In this document: piece after piece, positions 24,826 to 34,339 of the stretch
How positions within the stretch are numbered: position 1 is the stretch's first letter
Layout: each line of letters opens with the position of its first letter
Assembly (NCBI GenBank): GCA_936432065.2
Contig: OW386292.2
Coordinates: 105,915,829 to 105,979,828 of the forward strand
Origin: Rutpela maculata
Lineage: Eukaryota > Arthropoda > Insecta > Coleoptera > Cerambycidae
DNA length: 64,000 nt
Reading direction: 5' to 3'
The notes under the pieces: model-generated
Databases searched by the model: none
Told to the model about the DNA's origin: nothing
Seen by the model: the letters and a program-made list of their open reading frames with translations, nothing else
Made by a program: the position numbers and the translations under genes

Positions 24826-25089
24826 TATTTAAGATTTTGAAGAAAAAGTTAAAAAATCCGAGGATCAAAAACAATTTTTATTGCAGGTGAGTCATTTTTT
24901 CATTGATATTTTCAAACTCTCTACAAGATTCGTTTTCTTAATATATTTGTCCCTTTGGTTTTCTTTTTAGACTGTCCAAGATTACCGCCAGGCAACCAAA
25001 GAAGTATTGCAGAAAACTTTCGAAATGTAGAACTTTAGATTATGGACTAGTTTTAAAACTTTATAGTCTCAACTCAAACAGTAAATAAA

Positions 25090-25940
25090 TTTATAACTTA
25101 ACATGCATTTATGACTTCCAAAAAGTAAACCAATTTTAAAAGACGATGCAGGGCTAAAAATAAAATAATATCGATAAAAAAAATAATTTTTGATTTTTGA
25201 AAATTTTAGACCACGAGCGCGACGTGTTACTTATATTAAGCTAAAAATTGGAGGGGATTTTTTTTAAATATAATGGAACAAAATTCCGCCCGGCGCTTCC
25301 CAAAAATTAAAACTTCAAAAATAAGGGGCACCCTAATAGGCATGTCAAACCTTGAAGAACAATGTGTACTGGGTGTCTCTACATGTTATAGTATTTCATT
25401 AGGAAGAACTACAATACACCACGCGCATAATTCATTCATCGTACCAGTATTTTAAGTTCATTACTCATCAGAAGAATTGCATTAGAGACACATTTAAATC
25501 TATTGTAGAAAGCCGAAGCCGAAACTACCCGCTGCTCTGGGCCACGATGGTTCGTTAAGAATAAACCACTAATTTCTCTAAAACACTTTATTCTCCGCAA
25601 GGCAAATTTAAAACAAAAACACAATACAAAATACACCAAACTAACAAAATACTGTCCAGACCCAGACACTGCTGCTCATATGTTGTGTTTGTCTGTCAAC
25701 TCAAAACTGAAAACTTTTGTTAACGTATAATTTCTTGTATTCAGCTCTTTCTGCTATTTGACATATGTAGAAAATTCTTATTGTCCGCACATCTTCAATT
25801 ACTGACCATTTTAAATACTTACGGATTCACTGTCACATCATCAATTTTTCTCATATGTGAACATAGTCTCCTAGAGTCTTTATTTCTCATTTACTTTTAC
25901 TCTATAAATCGATGAGATCTTGAGTTTCTTCTGTAGAGTT
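25090..25940. other. No gene recognised
   Basis: Contains two ORFs of 60-77 codons without recognisable motifs and no clear repeat. AT-rich apart from a short GC-richer patch at about 25500-25560. Confidence 0.4.
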
Positions 25941-25964
25941 ATGCCTATCTGAAAGCTAATTTTA

Positions 25965-26590
25965 CCTTTTGGGACGCTGAAACCAGATATGACAATAAAA
26001 AAAAGGTTTTAACTATCCAATTTTCCCTTACAACCCTCCTGGGGGCTATAAATTCCACTTGTTCTAAACTTTTGAAAAGCAGGTTTTTTGGCGCGTTGAA
26101 ACCGAATATGATGATAAAAACTGATTTGAACCACCCAGTCACCCCCTGGTACCCCCCTACAAGCTCCAGGAAGGGTTGAAACTCCACTTAAAAAGTATGT
26201 TTAATATTAGGTTATTTGGTATTGGTGCGCTCAAGCCGAATATAACGACAAAATACTGATTTCAACCTCCCAGTCACCTCCTAGCATCCCCTTTTTTGTC
26301 GTCATATTCGGTTTCAGCGCACCAAAAAACCTAAAAATAAACATGCTTTTTAAATGTTTAGAAAACGTGGAATTTCAACCCTCCCTGGGGCTTGTGGGGT
26401 GACTGGACGGTTCAAATCAGTTTTTATCATCATATTCGGTTTCAGCGCACCAAAAAAACCCGGTTTTTAAATATTTAGAACAAGTGGAATTTATATCCCC
26501 CAGGAGGGTTGTAAGGGGATGCTAGGGGAAAATTGGATAGTTAAAACCATTTTTTATTGTCATATGCCAGTTTCAGCGTCCCAAGAGACG
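25965..26590. mobile_element. Foldback element FB-C
   Basis: Left arm begins 'ttttgggacgctgaaacc' (about 25967) and the right arm ends with its complement near 26585. Matching inner blocks include 'gttttaactatccaatttt', 'acaaccctcctggggg' and 'aaattccacttgttctaaa'. Additional inner copies of a 'ttttttggcgcgttgaaacc' core occur at about 26083 and as complements at 26310 and 26440, centred near 26285. Arms are about 300 bp with almost no loop. No coding capacity. Confidence 0.8.
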
Positions 26591-26611
26591 TAGGGGTTTC
26601 GACTTTTTTTT

Positions 26612-26623
26612 TATTTTGTGTGC
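26612..26623. repeat. Target-site duplication, left copy
   Basis: TATTTTGTGTGC immediately before the poly-T run; the identical 12 bp occur at 27809-27820 after the other end of the LINE. Confidence 0.9.
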
Positions 26624-27808
26624 TTTTTTTTTTTTTTTTCGTGAGACGAGAAATCCTCATGGACACCCGTCGCTTAGAGTCTATCGTGAACGGGTAGTGC
26701 TGGACTCCAACCAGCTAAAACCCCTCCATCTCTTCAGTGTTTCCTGTTGGCCTGGGACTGCTTTCGCTTTTCATCGGACCCACAGGTCATTTAAGATTGT
26801 CGGTGTTAATTGGCGTTTCTCCATGGGTTCAAACCCATCTCTCTTTCCTCCTCTTACTTCTTTTTGATAATGCGGGTTATTGCCTTCTCCAGTTCTCTTC
26901 CGTTTCTAACATCCTCCATACCATATCTTCTGGAGACAATAACGATGCCCCACCGTCTCGTCTCTCTTCTCTCCATCTGTTGCATGCGAACACGGTGTGT
27001 TCCACGTCATCGACCTCTCCACAGTATGCGCACTCTCTGTTGTCAGTCTTGCCAATATCGTATAAGTACTCCATGAAGCACCCATGTCCGCTCGGGGCTT
27101 GGGTGAGGTAATAGCCTACCTCACCATGCCTCCGTTCCATCCACGCTCTGATGTTCGGGATGAGGCGTCTCGTCCACCTTCCCTTGTCTACAGTGTCCCA
27201 CCGCCTCTGCCATCTTTCAAACAGCCTGTCCCTGGCCTCTGCCCTCCCAGCTCCTTCAAAGATTTCCAGCCGTTCTTTGGCCATCAGATCCAAAGGGGGG
27301 ATCCCCGCCACTACCAACGCAGCCTCGTACGAAATCATTTTGTATGCACTGCATACCTTTAGTGCGGCACATCGCTGGATCCTAGCCATCCTCCCTCTTG
27401 TCCTATCCAGCTTCATCGCACTTTCCCAGACCGGAGCTGCATACAAGAGGATAGAGTGCACGACACTGCACAGCAGTCTCCTCTTGCTCGCTCTTGGTCC
27501 ATGCGTATTGGCCATAAGCCTCCCAATGGCTGTGTCTGCTTTTCCCGCCTTCTTGGCCGTCTTTGTGGCATGGACACCGAAGTTCAGCTTGGAGTCCAGC
27601 CAAACCCCTAGGTATTTCAGGTGGTTCCCTGAGGATATCTCCACCTGGCCCACCCTAACTTTCATGGGTGGAAGATTTCTTTTCCTCGTGATAACCAGGA
27701 GCTCCGTTTTCCCGGCAGCTAGCTCGAGCTGCATTCTTCCTAGCCACCTCTCAATATTTCTGATGGCCTCGTTGGCTGCTTCCATTATTTGGACAGTCCA
27801 CCTTCCAG
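26624..27808 (-). mobile_element. R1-like LINE, 5'-truncated, with poly-A tail
   Basis: Bounded exactly by 12-bp direct repeats. On the minus strand it ends in 16 A residues (26639-26624), the poly-A tail left by target-primed reverse transcription. The coding region (within the 341-codon frame 27902-26877; residues before 27808 come from flanking DNA) starts at the end of the RT palm (RNIERWLGRMQLELAAGKTE), continues through the thumb (KYLGVWLDSKLNF, VVHSILLYAAPVWE) and ends with a C-x2-C-x8-H-x4-C zinc motif (CAYCGEVDDVEHTVFAC). The frame is fully open over the element. GC content is far above the surroundings. The 3' UTR is about 240 bp. Confidence 0.92.
26877..27808 (-). pseudogene. C-terminal part of R1-like reverse transcriptase
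   Basis: About 310 residues of an R1-type ORF2: the end of the RT and the C-terminal domain with the zinc knuckle. Catalytic FADD box and endonuclease are missing because of 5' truncation. The uninterrupted frame and exact TSD indicate a young insertion. Several long ORFs on the plus strand across it (for example 27151-27843) are antisense shadows. Confidence 0.9.
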
Positions 27809-27820
27809 TATTTTGTGTGC
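27809..27820. repeat. Target-site duplication, right copy
   Basis: Second copy of TATTTTGTGTGC, perfect match to 26612-26623. Confidence 0.9.
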
Positions 27821-27859
27821 CTGTGTTATTTTTGATTATCTGATTAGTAAATTCTACAT

Positions 27860-28400
27860 TTGTTAATAGTATATTGTAATACAAGTACGGCAAGGGCTTC
27901 ATTGCAAAACGAAGTATGAAAGTAGGAACACGAGCGCAGCGATATTTTTTCTACAGTTGTGAAGTTATTTCCCTTTTTTAAAGTCTTTCCAAAATCTTAA
28001 ATTTGCTACCTGTCAGATTTTATTTAAAGTGACATTTTCCGCAGTCATTCTGAAATTAGAAAATTTGACTTTGTAATTGCAATTCATGTGTAAAATGTAC
28101 ATTTATAGAATTTAATTGTTATTACCAGTAAGTAATATAAAATTCTTTAAAGTAAACACACTATTTTATTCCGGTGGGTGAAGATGTAATCAAGACGTGT
28201 AGCAAATTCTTTGCTGCATGGCGTGCGGCAAAGTCATATTTTCTGCAGTCATTTTGAAGTTAGAAAATTTGACTGAGCACAATCGTAGAAAATAGTAGAT
28301 TGTAATACAAGTGTGGCAAGGGCTTCATTGCAAAACGATGTAAACACACAATTTTATTCCGGTGTGTGAAGATATGATCAAGGCGTGTGGCAAAATCTTT
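27860..28400. repeat. Direct repeats of an unidentified element
   Basis: 'gtaatacaagtacggcaag' at about 27876 recurs as 'gtaatacaagtgtggcaag' at 28301, both followed by 'ggcttcattgcaaaacga'. 'attttattccggtg' occurs at about 28165 and 28352, and 'gcagtcattctgaaattag' at 28040 recurs as 'gcagtcattttgaagttag' at 28243. The period is not constant, so these are nested or overlapping copies rather than a simple array. Confidence 0.65.
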
Positions 28401-29563
28401 GGCTCACCCATTTTTAGGAATTTTCGAGTGGCCATATCTCGAAAAGTAAGCATTTTTCGAAAAAATTCACAAGAATAATAACATCTTCTTTTGGGCCAAA
28501 AAAGGTATCGTTTTCTTTTCATTTTTGACCTAATTCTACAAGTTACGGAACCCGAAAGAAAAGGTGTTTTCTACCCCTTCCGATCATTTCCTACCCTAAT
28601 CTTTTTTTTTCAATTTTTTTATTAACGTCGTTACAAACATTGCACAAGGTTTTATCAAAATCTATTCAGTAGCACTCAAGTTGGTCATTTTAGCGCTCCG
28701 TTGACTGGACTATAATATCAATTTGAAATCGGTGCAAAAATATCTAATTTCAAAACTTGTTTATAGTTCGTAGGTACCGAAAAAATAGGTCTTTCATCTT
28801 CATTAAAATTTTCAGTTACGAAATTGATATACAGGATGTTACTCTTTTTCTTGCAGCATTAGACCCTACGAAGGCCAAGTTTTCCACCGACGAAGAGCTG
28901 CGGTCGCTGGTTGACGACTCCTGCGGGCCCACTTTCTTGCCCTGACCAGCCGCCGAATCCCTGCATCGTAACAGATTTTCTATCTGTGCCTACCATGACG
29001 ACACGAACGCCATTAACTAGGGACTCTGCCGAATAACGGCATGGCTTCGTTGCCCACCGTCACCACGTGGAGGTGCCCTGGTTGCATACAAGGTATAAAA
29101 TCATCATTGGTGAAATTCTTTTTATGTTGAGCACCATGTGAATATTACTATAAAAAAATATACCATGTTTGTGAATTAATTGATATTACCGGCGACTTCG
29201 CCAAATCCTCGAATATAACATGAAGTAAAAAAATTGTTCTTAATTAAAAAAAAATCCTGACGTGACAAGGCAAAATAAGTTTCAGATTTGGTTTCAGCGA
29301 CCACAAAAACATATGCTACACTGGGTCTGATCCCAGGCAACCCACAAAAATATTTTGTGATCCTGTGTAATATTGGGAAACAATATTGCTATGTCAACAA
29401 TTGACTGAATTGATCCTGATGTAACTATTTCTGGAGTTAAAAAGTTTAAAGGAAATCATTATATTATTTGTACACTGCTTCTACATAAAAATCTGGTGTG
29501 CGTTTTAAAAGACTGCAACCAAAGGTCATTGTTTCCCGAACGAGCAATAAAATTGAAATATAT
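28401..29563. other. No gene recognised; module shared with FB-B loop
   Basis: Includes poly-T near 28600. At 29040-29100 'gcatggcttcgttgcccacc' and 'gtggaggtgccctgg' are the inverted counterparts of 24090-24140 in the FB-B loop. Near 29300 'ggtttcagcgaccacaaaaa' is a complement of the foldback core. The 62-codon ORF at 28757 has no recognisable domain. Confidence 0.5.
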
Positions 29564-29949
29564 TGTGACGTGCTTACACCCTTTTTGTAAACACCCTGTA
29601 TCGTGGATTCGGAAATTATAACAACCAGGGTAACACTAAACACTAATTTATTAACTTACTTAATTACAACAATAACTACTTGGCTAATAACACACTGTGT
29701 ACTACTTGATCACTTTACTCTCTTCTGTTCTGATCTTACTACTCTTGTTATCTAAACTGAACTTTCTGCACTACTCGCCGAGAATGCGGTCGGTCTTTTA
29801 TACCCAAAAATGACAGATCTCGATTGTTCTGTGATGACGCCACCATTCTCTAGATAATTCCAGATGTCATCACTCTAGAACTACTACTGGTAGGTTCTTT
29901 CTCGAGTAGGTGCAAATACATCTGAATTAATTGAAAGGGTTGCAACACA
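29564..29949 (-). repeat. 3' LTR of second gypsy element
   Basis: Contains 'cggtcttttatacccaaaa', whose plus-strand TTTTATA could be read as a TATA-like element on the minus strand at about 29795. Differs from the right LTR at 'ccaggg/ccgggg' and in 'ctagataattcc/ctaaataatttc'. Confidence 0.95.
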
Positions 29950-29965
29950 ACGCACTGCCCCCTCC

Positions 29966-30718
29966 TTAAGCCTGAACGTCCCGGTCAGGCAATTTGGAAT
30001 CATCGGTATATTTTGCCAGTCTATCCAAATGCACGATCTTCATCTTGGACTTTTTGCTTCGTTCAATCCGATAAACGACATCATTAATTCGGGTAATAAC
30101 AGTATACGGTGCATCCCAAGGAGGTTGAAGTTTCGGGAATCTCCATTCCTTCCGCTGTGGGTTGTACAGCCAAACCAGATCCCCCACCTTGAATCCCCCT
30201 GTACTGGCATTCTGATCATAACGAGCCTTCAATCGGTTACTAGTTTTGTTCATCTGCTCTCGGTCATTCTTCGGCTGTTCTCGACTTCCATTTCTGTAGT
30301 TGCTCATGGAAAATGGTTCCCCACGGGCAACACAATTCTTACACCTGCGACACCAGGCCTCCACATCCTGGCGACTATTAACCCAATAGAACTGTTCCCG
30401 TGCTCTACTCAATGTCTTGTTTATGCCGAAGTGTCTGCTGGACGTTTCATTATGCGCTTCCTGGAGTACTTCTGGTACACGACACCTGGGAATCACTAGA
30501 CGCATGGCAACCTGCTTCCCATCTGGGCTTTCCCATGCTCTCCTCAAAAGCCCATCTACGACCGTAAGTGAATCCCATTGTGACCATAAAGCCTTCAGCC
30601 CCACTTCTTTGTTGGAAACATCCTTCCATGCTGGACGCGCTCCCCCTTCTTTTGCTCTCAACATGGGTCCGATTTCTACATCGCACAATTGCTCTTGCCT
30701 CAGAGTTTTTTTGACCAA
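29966..30718 (-). pseudogene. Integrase remnant: zinc domain fused to C terminus
   Basis: 250 open codons. Residues 1-80 match the spacer before integrase. Residues 89-129 hold the HHCC zinc-binding domain (His89, His96, then RRCKNC with Cys126 and Cys129). At about residue 134-140 the sequence jumps to NDREQMNKTSNRLKARYDQN and FKVGDLVWLYNP, the region after the catalytic core, ending in the C-terminal DNA-binding domain. The whole D,D,E core is gone, in frame. The frame begins at a TTG and is entered from the upstream protease frame only by a -1 shift at an A7 run (about 30702-30708). Confidence 0.85.
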
Positions 30719-30954
30719 CTGTCTGGAATATCGACCTTGACAGTGTCGACTTCAACCATGTTCGGCAATTTCCTCACCTGAGGGTAGCGCTTGCAATCTT
30801 CCTTGTCTGGTTTTCTGGATAATGCAGGAGTTTTGACTGCCTGCGTTGTCAACAGCCTGGTTTTCTCGTACTGGTTGTTCACTTTTGACAGAATAAATTG
30901 TTCGTTCCCAATCCTTAAGACTCGCTTTCCTACGTCAACAATAAATCCATACTG
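30700..30954 (-). pseudogene. Post-protease linker, cut off before RT
   Basis: Continuation of the protease frame after the nonsense codon at 30955-30957. It reads through a Lys/Thr-rich linker containing KTPALSRKPDKEDCKRYPQV and ends at the TGA just after DIPDSWSKKL. RT and RNase H should follow here; instead integrase-proximal sequence follows in the -1 frame, so the large deletion lies at about 30700-30720. Confidence 0.7.
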
Positions 30955-32760
30955 TTACATAATGTCCAGTCCCAAAATGAAGTCATCTGTGATGTCAGCC
31001 ACGATGACCCTGTGGTCGAACCTTAAATGTCCAATCTGCAAACCCAGGTCTACTTCTCCATGAACCGTAGCCCTGTCCCCCGTAGCTGTCCGGACGATCA
31101 CCTCATTTTGCCTCTTGTTAATCTTTATACCCGATATAAATCCTGGACGTACTATCGATGACGTAGTACCTGTGTCGATGGTAAACAAACATTTTCTTCC
31201 GTTCACATAGCCTTGTAACAGCAGACTATTCGAAATTTCTCGAAGCTGGGAAATCTTTATTTCTCTGGGGTCACTGCATTCCCTAGCCAGAACAACCCCC
31301 CTGGCGTAGTTTTCCTGCTTCTCTTCAAGATTCGCAGCATTTATTCGATTCTCCGAGTTCTGCTGTTGACAGTCTCGTTTCATATGTCCTACCTTGCCGC
31401 AGTTGAAACATTTAATACCTCCGCTCGGCTTTCCTTTATTTTGTTGTTTTCTCTGCTCCCCGAGATCATCCACTTTGTTGAATAATTTGGTAAACATTTT
31501 CTGCATCTCAGTCAACATGGGGTTCTGGTTCATTTCTGGTTGCGATTCTTCGAGAGTCACAGCTCGCACTCTCGACCTTGGAGTATCCCTGTAAGCGGCT
31601 TCTACTTCGAGTGCACGCACCAAAGCTTCGCTACTACTTTGGTGTCTCGTCAGCCTCAAAACTCGCCTGACCTCTTCGTCCCTTATGCCATCTAAAAAGG
31701 CCCCCACGGCTAATTGCTCCTGAAATTCTCTAGGTGCACTCGGATACGCCAGGTGTGCCAGTCTCTCTATGGCAGCCTCGAATTCTTGTAAACTTTCTCC
31801 AGCCTTTTGTGTCCGTGATTTTAGCTGGGCCTGGTATACTTGGGCGAGATTTTGGTCGCCATATCTTAAGTCCAATGCAGCTTCCAAGACTTTGAAGTCC
31901 CTTTGTTTATCCACTGGGATAGTTTGAAGCAACTCTGAGGCCTGGCCCCTTAACGCCATAACTAATGCCATGGCCTTTTCCTCATTATCCCAGTTGTTCG
32001 CACACGCTGCTGCCTCAAACTGCCTCTTGTACGTCGTCCAGGAACTTTGGCCGTCAAAAGAAGGAGGTTTTAGTCGCTGACCTGATGATACCACCTGCTG
32101 GCTTCCTCTATCTCTCAACTGTCGTTTAAGCCGGTCTATTTCTCCTTTGACTTCTTCTTCAAACTTGTTTACTTTCTCTTTAACTTGACTGACTTCTGTC
32201 TCGACTTCACCTACTTTTTCTTCTACCTTGTTTATCTCTTCTTTGACTTCACTCTTTAATTCTTCGTTGGCAGAACTGATAGCGTCCTGCTGTATTTTCA
32301 TTTGTTCATTCAGAATTTTTCTTAATTCTTCTTGGCGTCTTTCTTGTTCCTCTTTCTCCTCTTGACGTCGTCTTTCTTGTTCGTCTTTCTCCTCTTGACG
32401 TCGTCTTTCTTGTTCCTCTTTCTCCTCTTGACGTCGTCTTTCTTGCTCTTCTTTCTCCTCTTGCTGTCGTATCTTCAGGTCCTCCATAATTTTCTTCAAT
32501 TCATCTTTTTCTTCTTGACGTCTTTTTTCTTGCTCTTCCTTTTCTTCTTGGCGTCTTCTTTCTTCATCCTGACGTCGATTTTCTCGCTCTTTCTTTTCTT
32601 CTTGACGTCTTATTTCCTAGTCTTCCATAATTTTCTTTAATTCATCTCGCTCTTCTTGACATTTTCTCTCCTGTTCTTCTTTGTCTTCCTGCCGTTGCTG
32701 CGCCATCATTTTTTTGGAATTGTTCGAATAAGTCCTGTATTTGTTTATCAGATGCCATAC
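30955..32760 (-). pseudogene. gag: gag-protease of second gypsy element
   Basis: The 514-codon frame 32499-30955 has an N-terminal run of 'EEKEEQERRRQ' repeats (residues 13-55) continuing a long coiled coil to about 130, a capsid-like domain (about 145-310: LKPPSFDGQSSWTTYKRQF, LDLRYGDQNL), a CCHC knuckle CFNCGKVGHMKRDC at 364-377, and a protease with FTIDTGTTSSIV at 439-450 and ILGLD at 508-512. Upstream the true start is probably the Met at 32757 (MASDKQIQDLFEQFQ), separated from the main frame by a frameshift near 32710 and a TAG near 32620. The frame closes with TAA right after GLDIM, before the linker. Damage is limited to these points. Confidence 0.85.
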
Positions 32761-33149
32761 TTCTTGTTGTTACGGGCATACGACGAAATTAAAATAAAAC
32801 AAATTTAACTGTCACCTCAATATCGGTAATGGAACTTTCCAGACAAATCTCGAAATAGCACGAAAAAGTCTTATTCAGAGTCTTTTGTCACTATCCAGTT
32901 TAGAGAATTTACTAATCTCCACTAATGTCCAAATAGAAAAGTTCTAGTAATTTTCACGCACTAGCACAAACGAGTCTTTTTCAGTGTCTCTGTCACTTTC
33001 CCGAAAACGCACTTTTTTCACAGTTTTGAGTCCAAAAATAGTCCTTAAACAATGTCCCGTAAGTTAATCCTCCGTGTCACCACTAATTCCCGAGAAAAAC
33101 ACTGTAGAAACCTCTTCTTGAACAGTCCAGAAATCTTCTGTTATAATTC

Positions 33150-33165
33150 CGCTTCTGACACCAAT
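33150..33165 (-). other. Primer-binding site, tRNA-Leu type
   Basis: Minus-strand TGGTGTCAGAAGCGG starts two bases inside the right LTR. It defines the 5' end of the element and its orientation. Confidence 0.8.
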
Positions 33166-33551
33166 TGTGACGTGCTTACACCCTTTTTGTAAACACCCTG
33201 TATCGTGGATTCGGAAATTATAACAACCGGGGTAACACTAAACACTAATTTATTAACTTACTTAATTACAACAATAACTACTTGGCTAATAACACACTGT
33301 GTACTACTTGATCACTTTACTCTCTTCTGTTCTGATCTTACTACTCTTGTTATCTAAACTGAACTTTCTGCACTACTCGCCGAGAATGCGGTCGGTCTTT
33401 TATACCCAAAAATGACAGATCTCGATTGTTCTGTGATGACGCCACCATTCTCTAAATAATTTCAGATGTCATCACTCTAGAACTACTACTGGTAGGTTCT
33501 TTCTCGAGTAGGTGCAAATACATCTGAATTAATTGAAAGGGTTGCAACACA
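33166..33551 (-). repeat. 5' LTR of second gypsy element
   Basis: Same 386-bp sequence as 29564-29949 with about three substitutions. It would drive minus-strand transcription into gag. Confidence 0.95.
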
Positions 33552-34060
33552 TCACAATATCTTTTAAACAGTCATACAATGTTCAGTGTTTACAAGATTG
33601 GTAAGATTTAATTTATATATTTGTATTTATTGAAATTTCGGTAGAATTTCAGAATAAATCGGTATTTCGGTAGACTTCATCCAAATTCGGTAGATCTACC
33701 GAAAATTCAGTAGCTGTGGCTTCACTATTTCAAATAATTTATTTACATAAATAGTGAAGAGTAGTGGACCAAGCACAGCTCCACACTGGACAGTTTAAGT
33801 TACTATCTGATGACATCAAACTGTTAGATTCGGGAAGCTTTAAGTATAAAGTAAAAAATTTTTTAATAAAAAAAATTTATATTTTAATTCTCAAATGATG
33901 CTCTAATATTTTAGTGTTAATTTTTTTTCTTAGTGTTCAATGTTATTTCACACATTGACTACCAATAGGTATTTTTTAAATTCTCCCTGAGAGGCATTGT
34001 TTTAAATGTGTAATCACGTTAAGTGCCATGTCATTCATATCTGAATGACACTGATGTTTC
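33552..34060. other. No gene recognised
   Basis: AT-rich. A cluster of 'ttcggtaga' words near 33640-33710 forms a weak internal repeat. No coding signal. Confidence 0.4.
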
Positions 34061-34066
34061 CGAAAG

Positions 34067-34153
34067 CGATTCGTCATTCATATATGCATGCCGGACGATT
34101 CGTCATTCATATATGCATGCCGGACGATTCGTCATTCATATATGCATGCCGGA
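34067..34153. repeat. Three perfect 29-bp tandem units
   Basis: Units at 34067-34095, 34096-34124 and 34125-34153, each starting CGATTCGTCATTCATA and containing the palindrome ATGCAT. All three are identical, so the array is recent. A diverged 'gtcattcatatctgaatgac' precedes it. Confidence 0.95.
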
Positions 34154-34339
34154 CGATAGACGGTAAGAGGCCATGGCATTTATAATGAATAAACGGTAAT
34201 GCAATTTCATATGGAGGTTTTGGGGTGTGACGCATAGGGAACATATAGGTATATTTGGTTTGGCCTAACTGGTAAAAGTATAGATATTTCAGATAAATGA
34301 AAAAGACAAGTGTTTAGGAACTTAAATATTTATTCAATA

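Larger units (their letters stand above)
22442..25030 (+). pseudogene. Broken spliced gene of unknown function
   Basis: Coding-like sequence runs from 22442 to 22815 (acidic, Lys/Glu-rich) with a TGA at 22628 in otherwise continuous frame. It is then interrupted by a 2-kb foldback. Beyond it, 24838-24886 reads EEKVKKSEDQKQFLLQ up to a good donor (CAG|GTGAGT). An 84-bp intron (24887-24970) ends TTTTTAG, and the last exon (24971-25030) reads TVQDYRQATKEVLQKTFEM and stop. AATAAA follows at 25084. The join is in frame and the product looks like a coiled-coil C terminus. I do not recognise the protein. The TGA, a frameshift beside the foldback and the insertion suggest a pseudogene, though the 3' exons look undamaged. 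Confidence 0.45.
29564..33551 (-). mobile_element. Ty3/gypsy element, RT-RH and IN core deleted
   Basis: Two 386-bp direct repeats (29564-29949 and 33166-33551) begin TGTGACG and end CAACACA on the plus strand; I count three differences. On the minus strand the right LTR is followed at once by TGGTGTCAGAAGCGG, a tRNA-Leu-type PBS used by Mdg3/Micropia-type elements. Internal order: Gag with coiled coil and CCHC knuckle, protease, short linker, then integrase zinc domain and integrase C terminus. RT, RNase H and the integrase catalytic core are missing. Flanks do not show a convincing target duplication. Like the 14-22 kb element, it is a young non-autonomous derivative. Confidence 0.9.

Noticed and set aside
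25436..25669. 77-codon minus-strand ORF as a gene
   Set aside because: No recognised domain, no codon or splice evidence; composition similar to surrounding non-coding DNA.
26737..27843. Long plus-strand ORFs (124 and 230 codons)
   Set aside because: Opposite strand of the R1-like LINE, whose minus-strand frame has clear RT and zinc-knuckle motifs.
32332..32640. Leu/Phe/Ser-rich 102-codon ORF resembling a membrane protein
   Set aside because: It is the antisense of the EEKEEQERRRQ coiled-coil repeat of gag.
29550..33562. Target-site duplication for the second LTR element
   Set aside because: Flanks are ...atat on the left and tcac... on the right. No direct repeat; only a reverse-complementary ATATTGTGA/TCACAATAT that includes LTR bases, probably chance.
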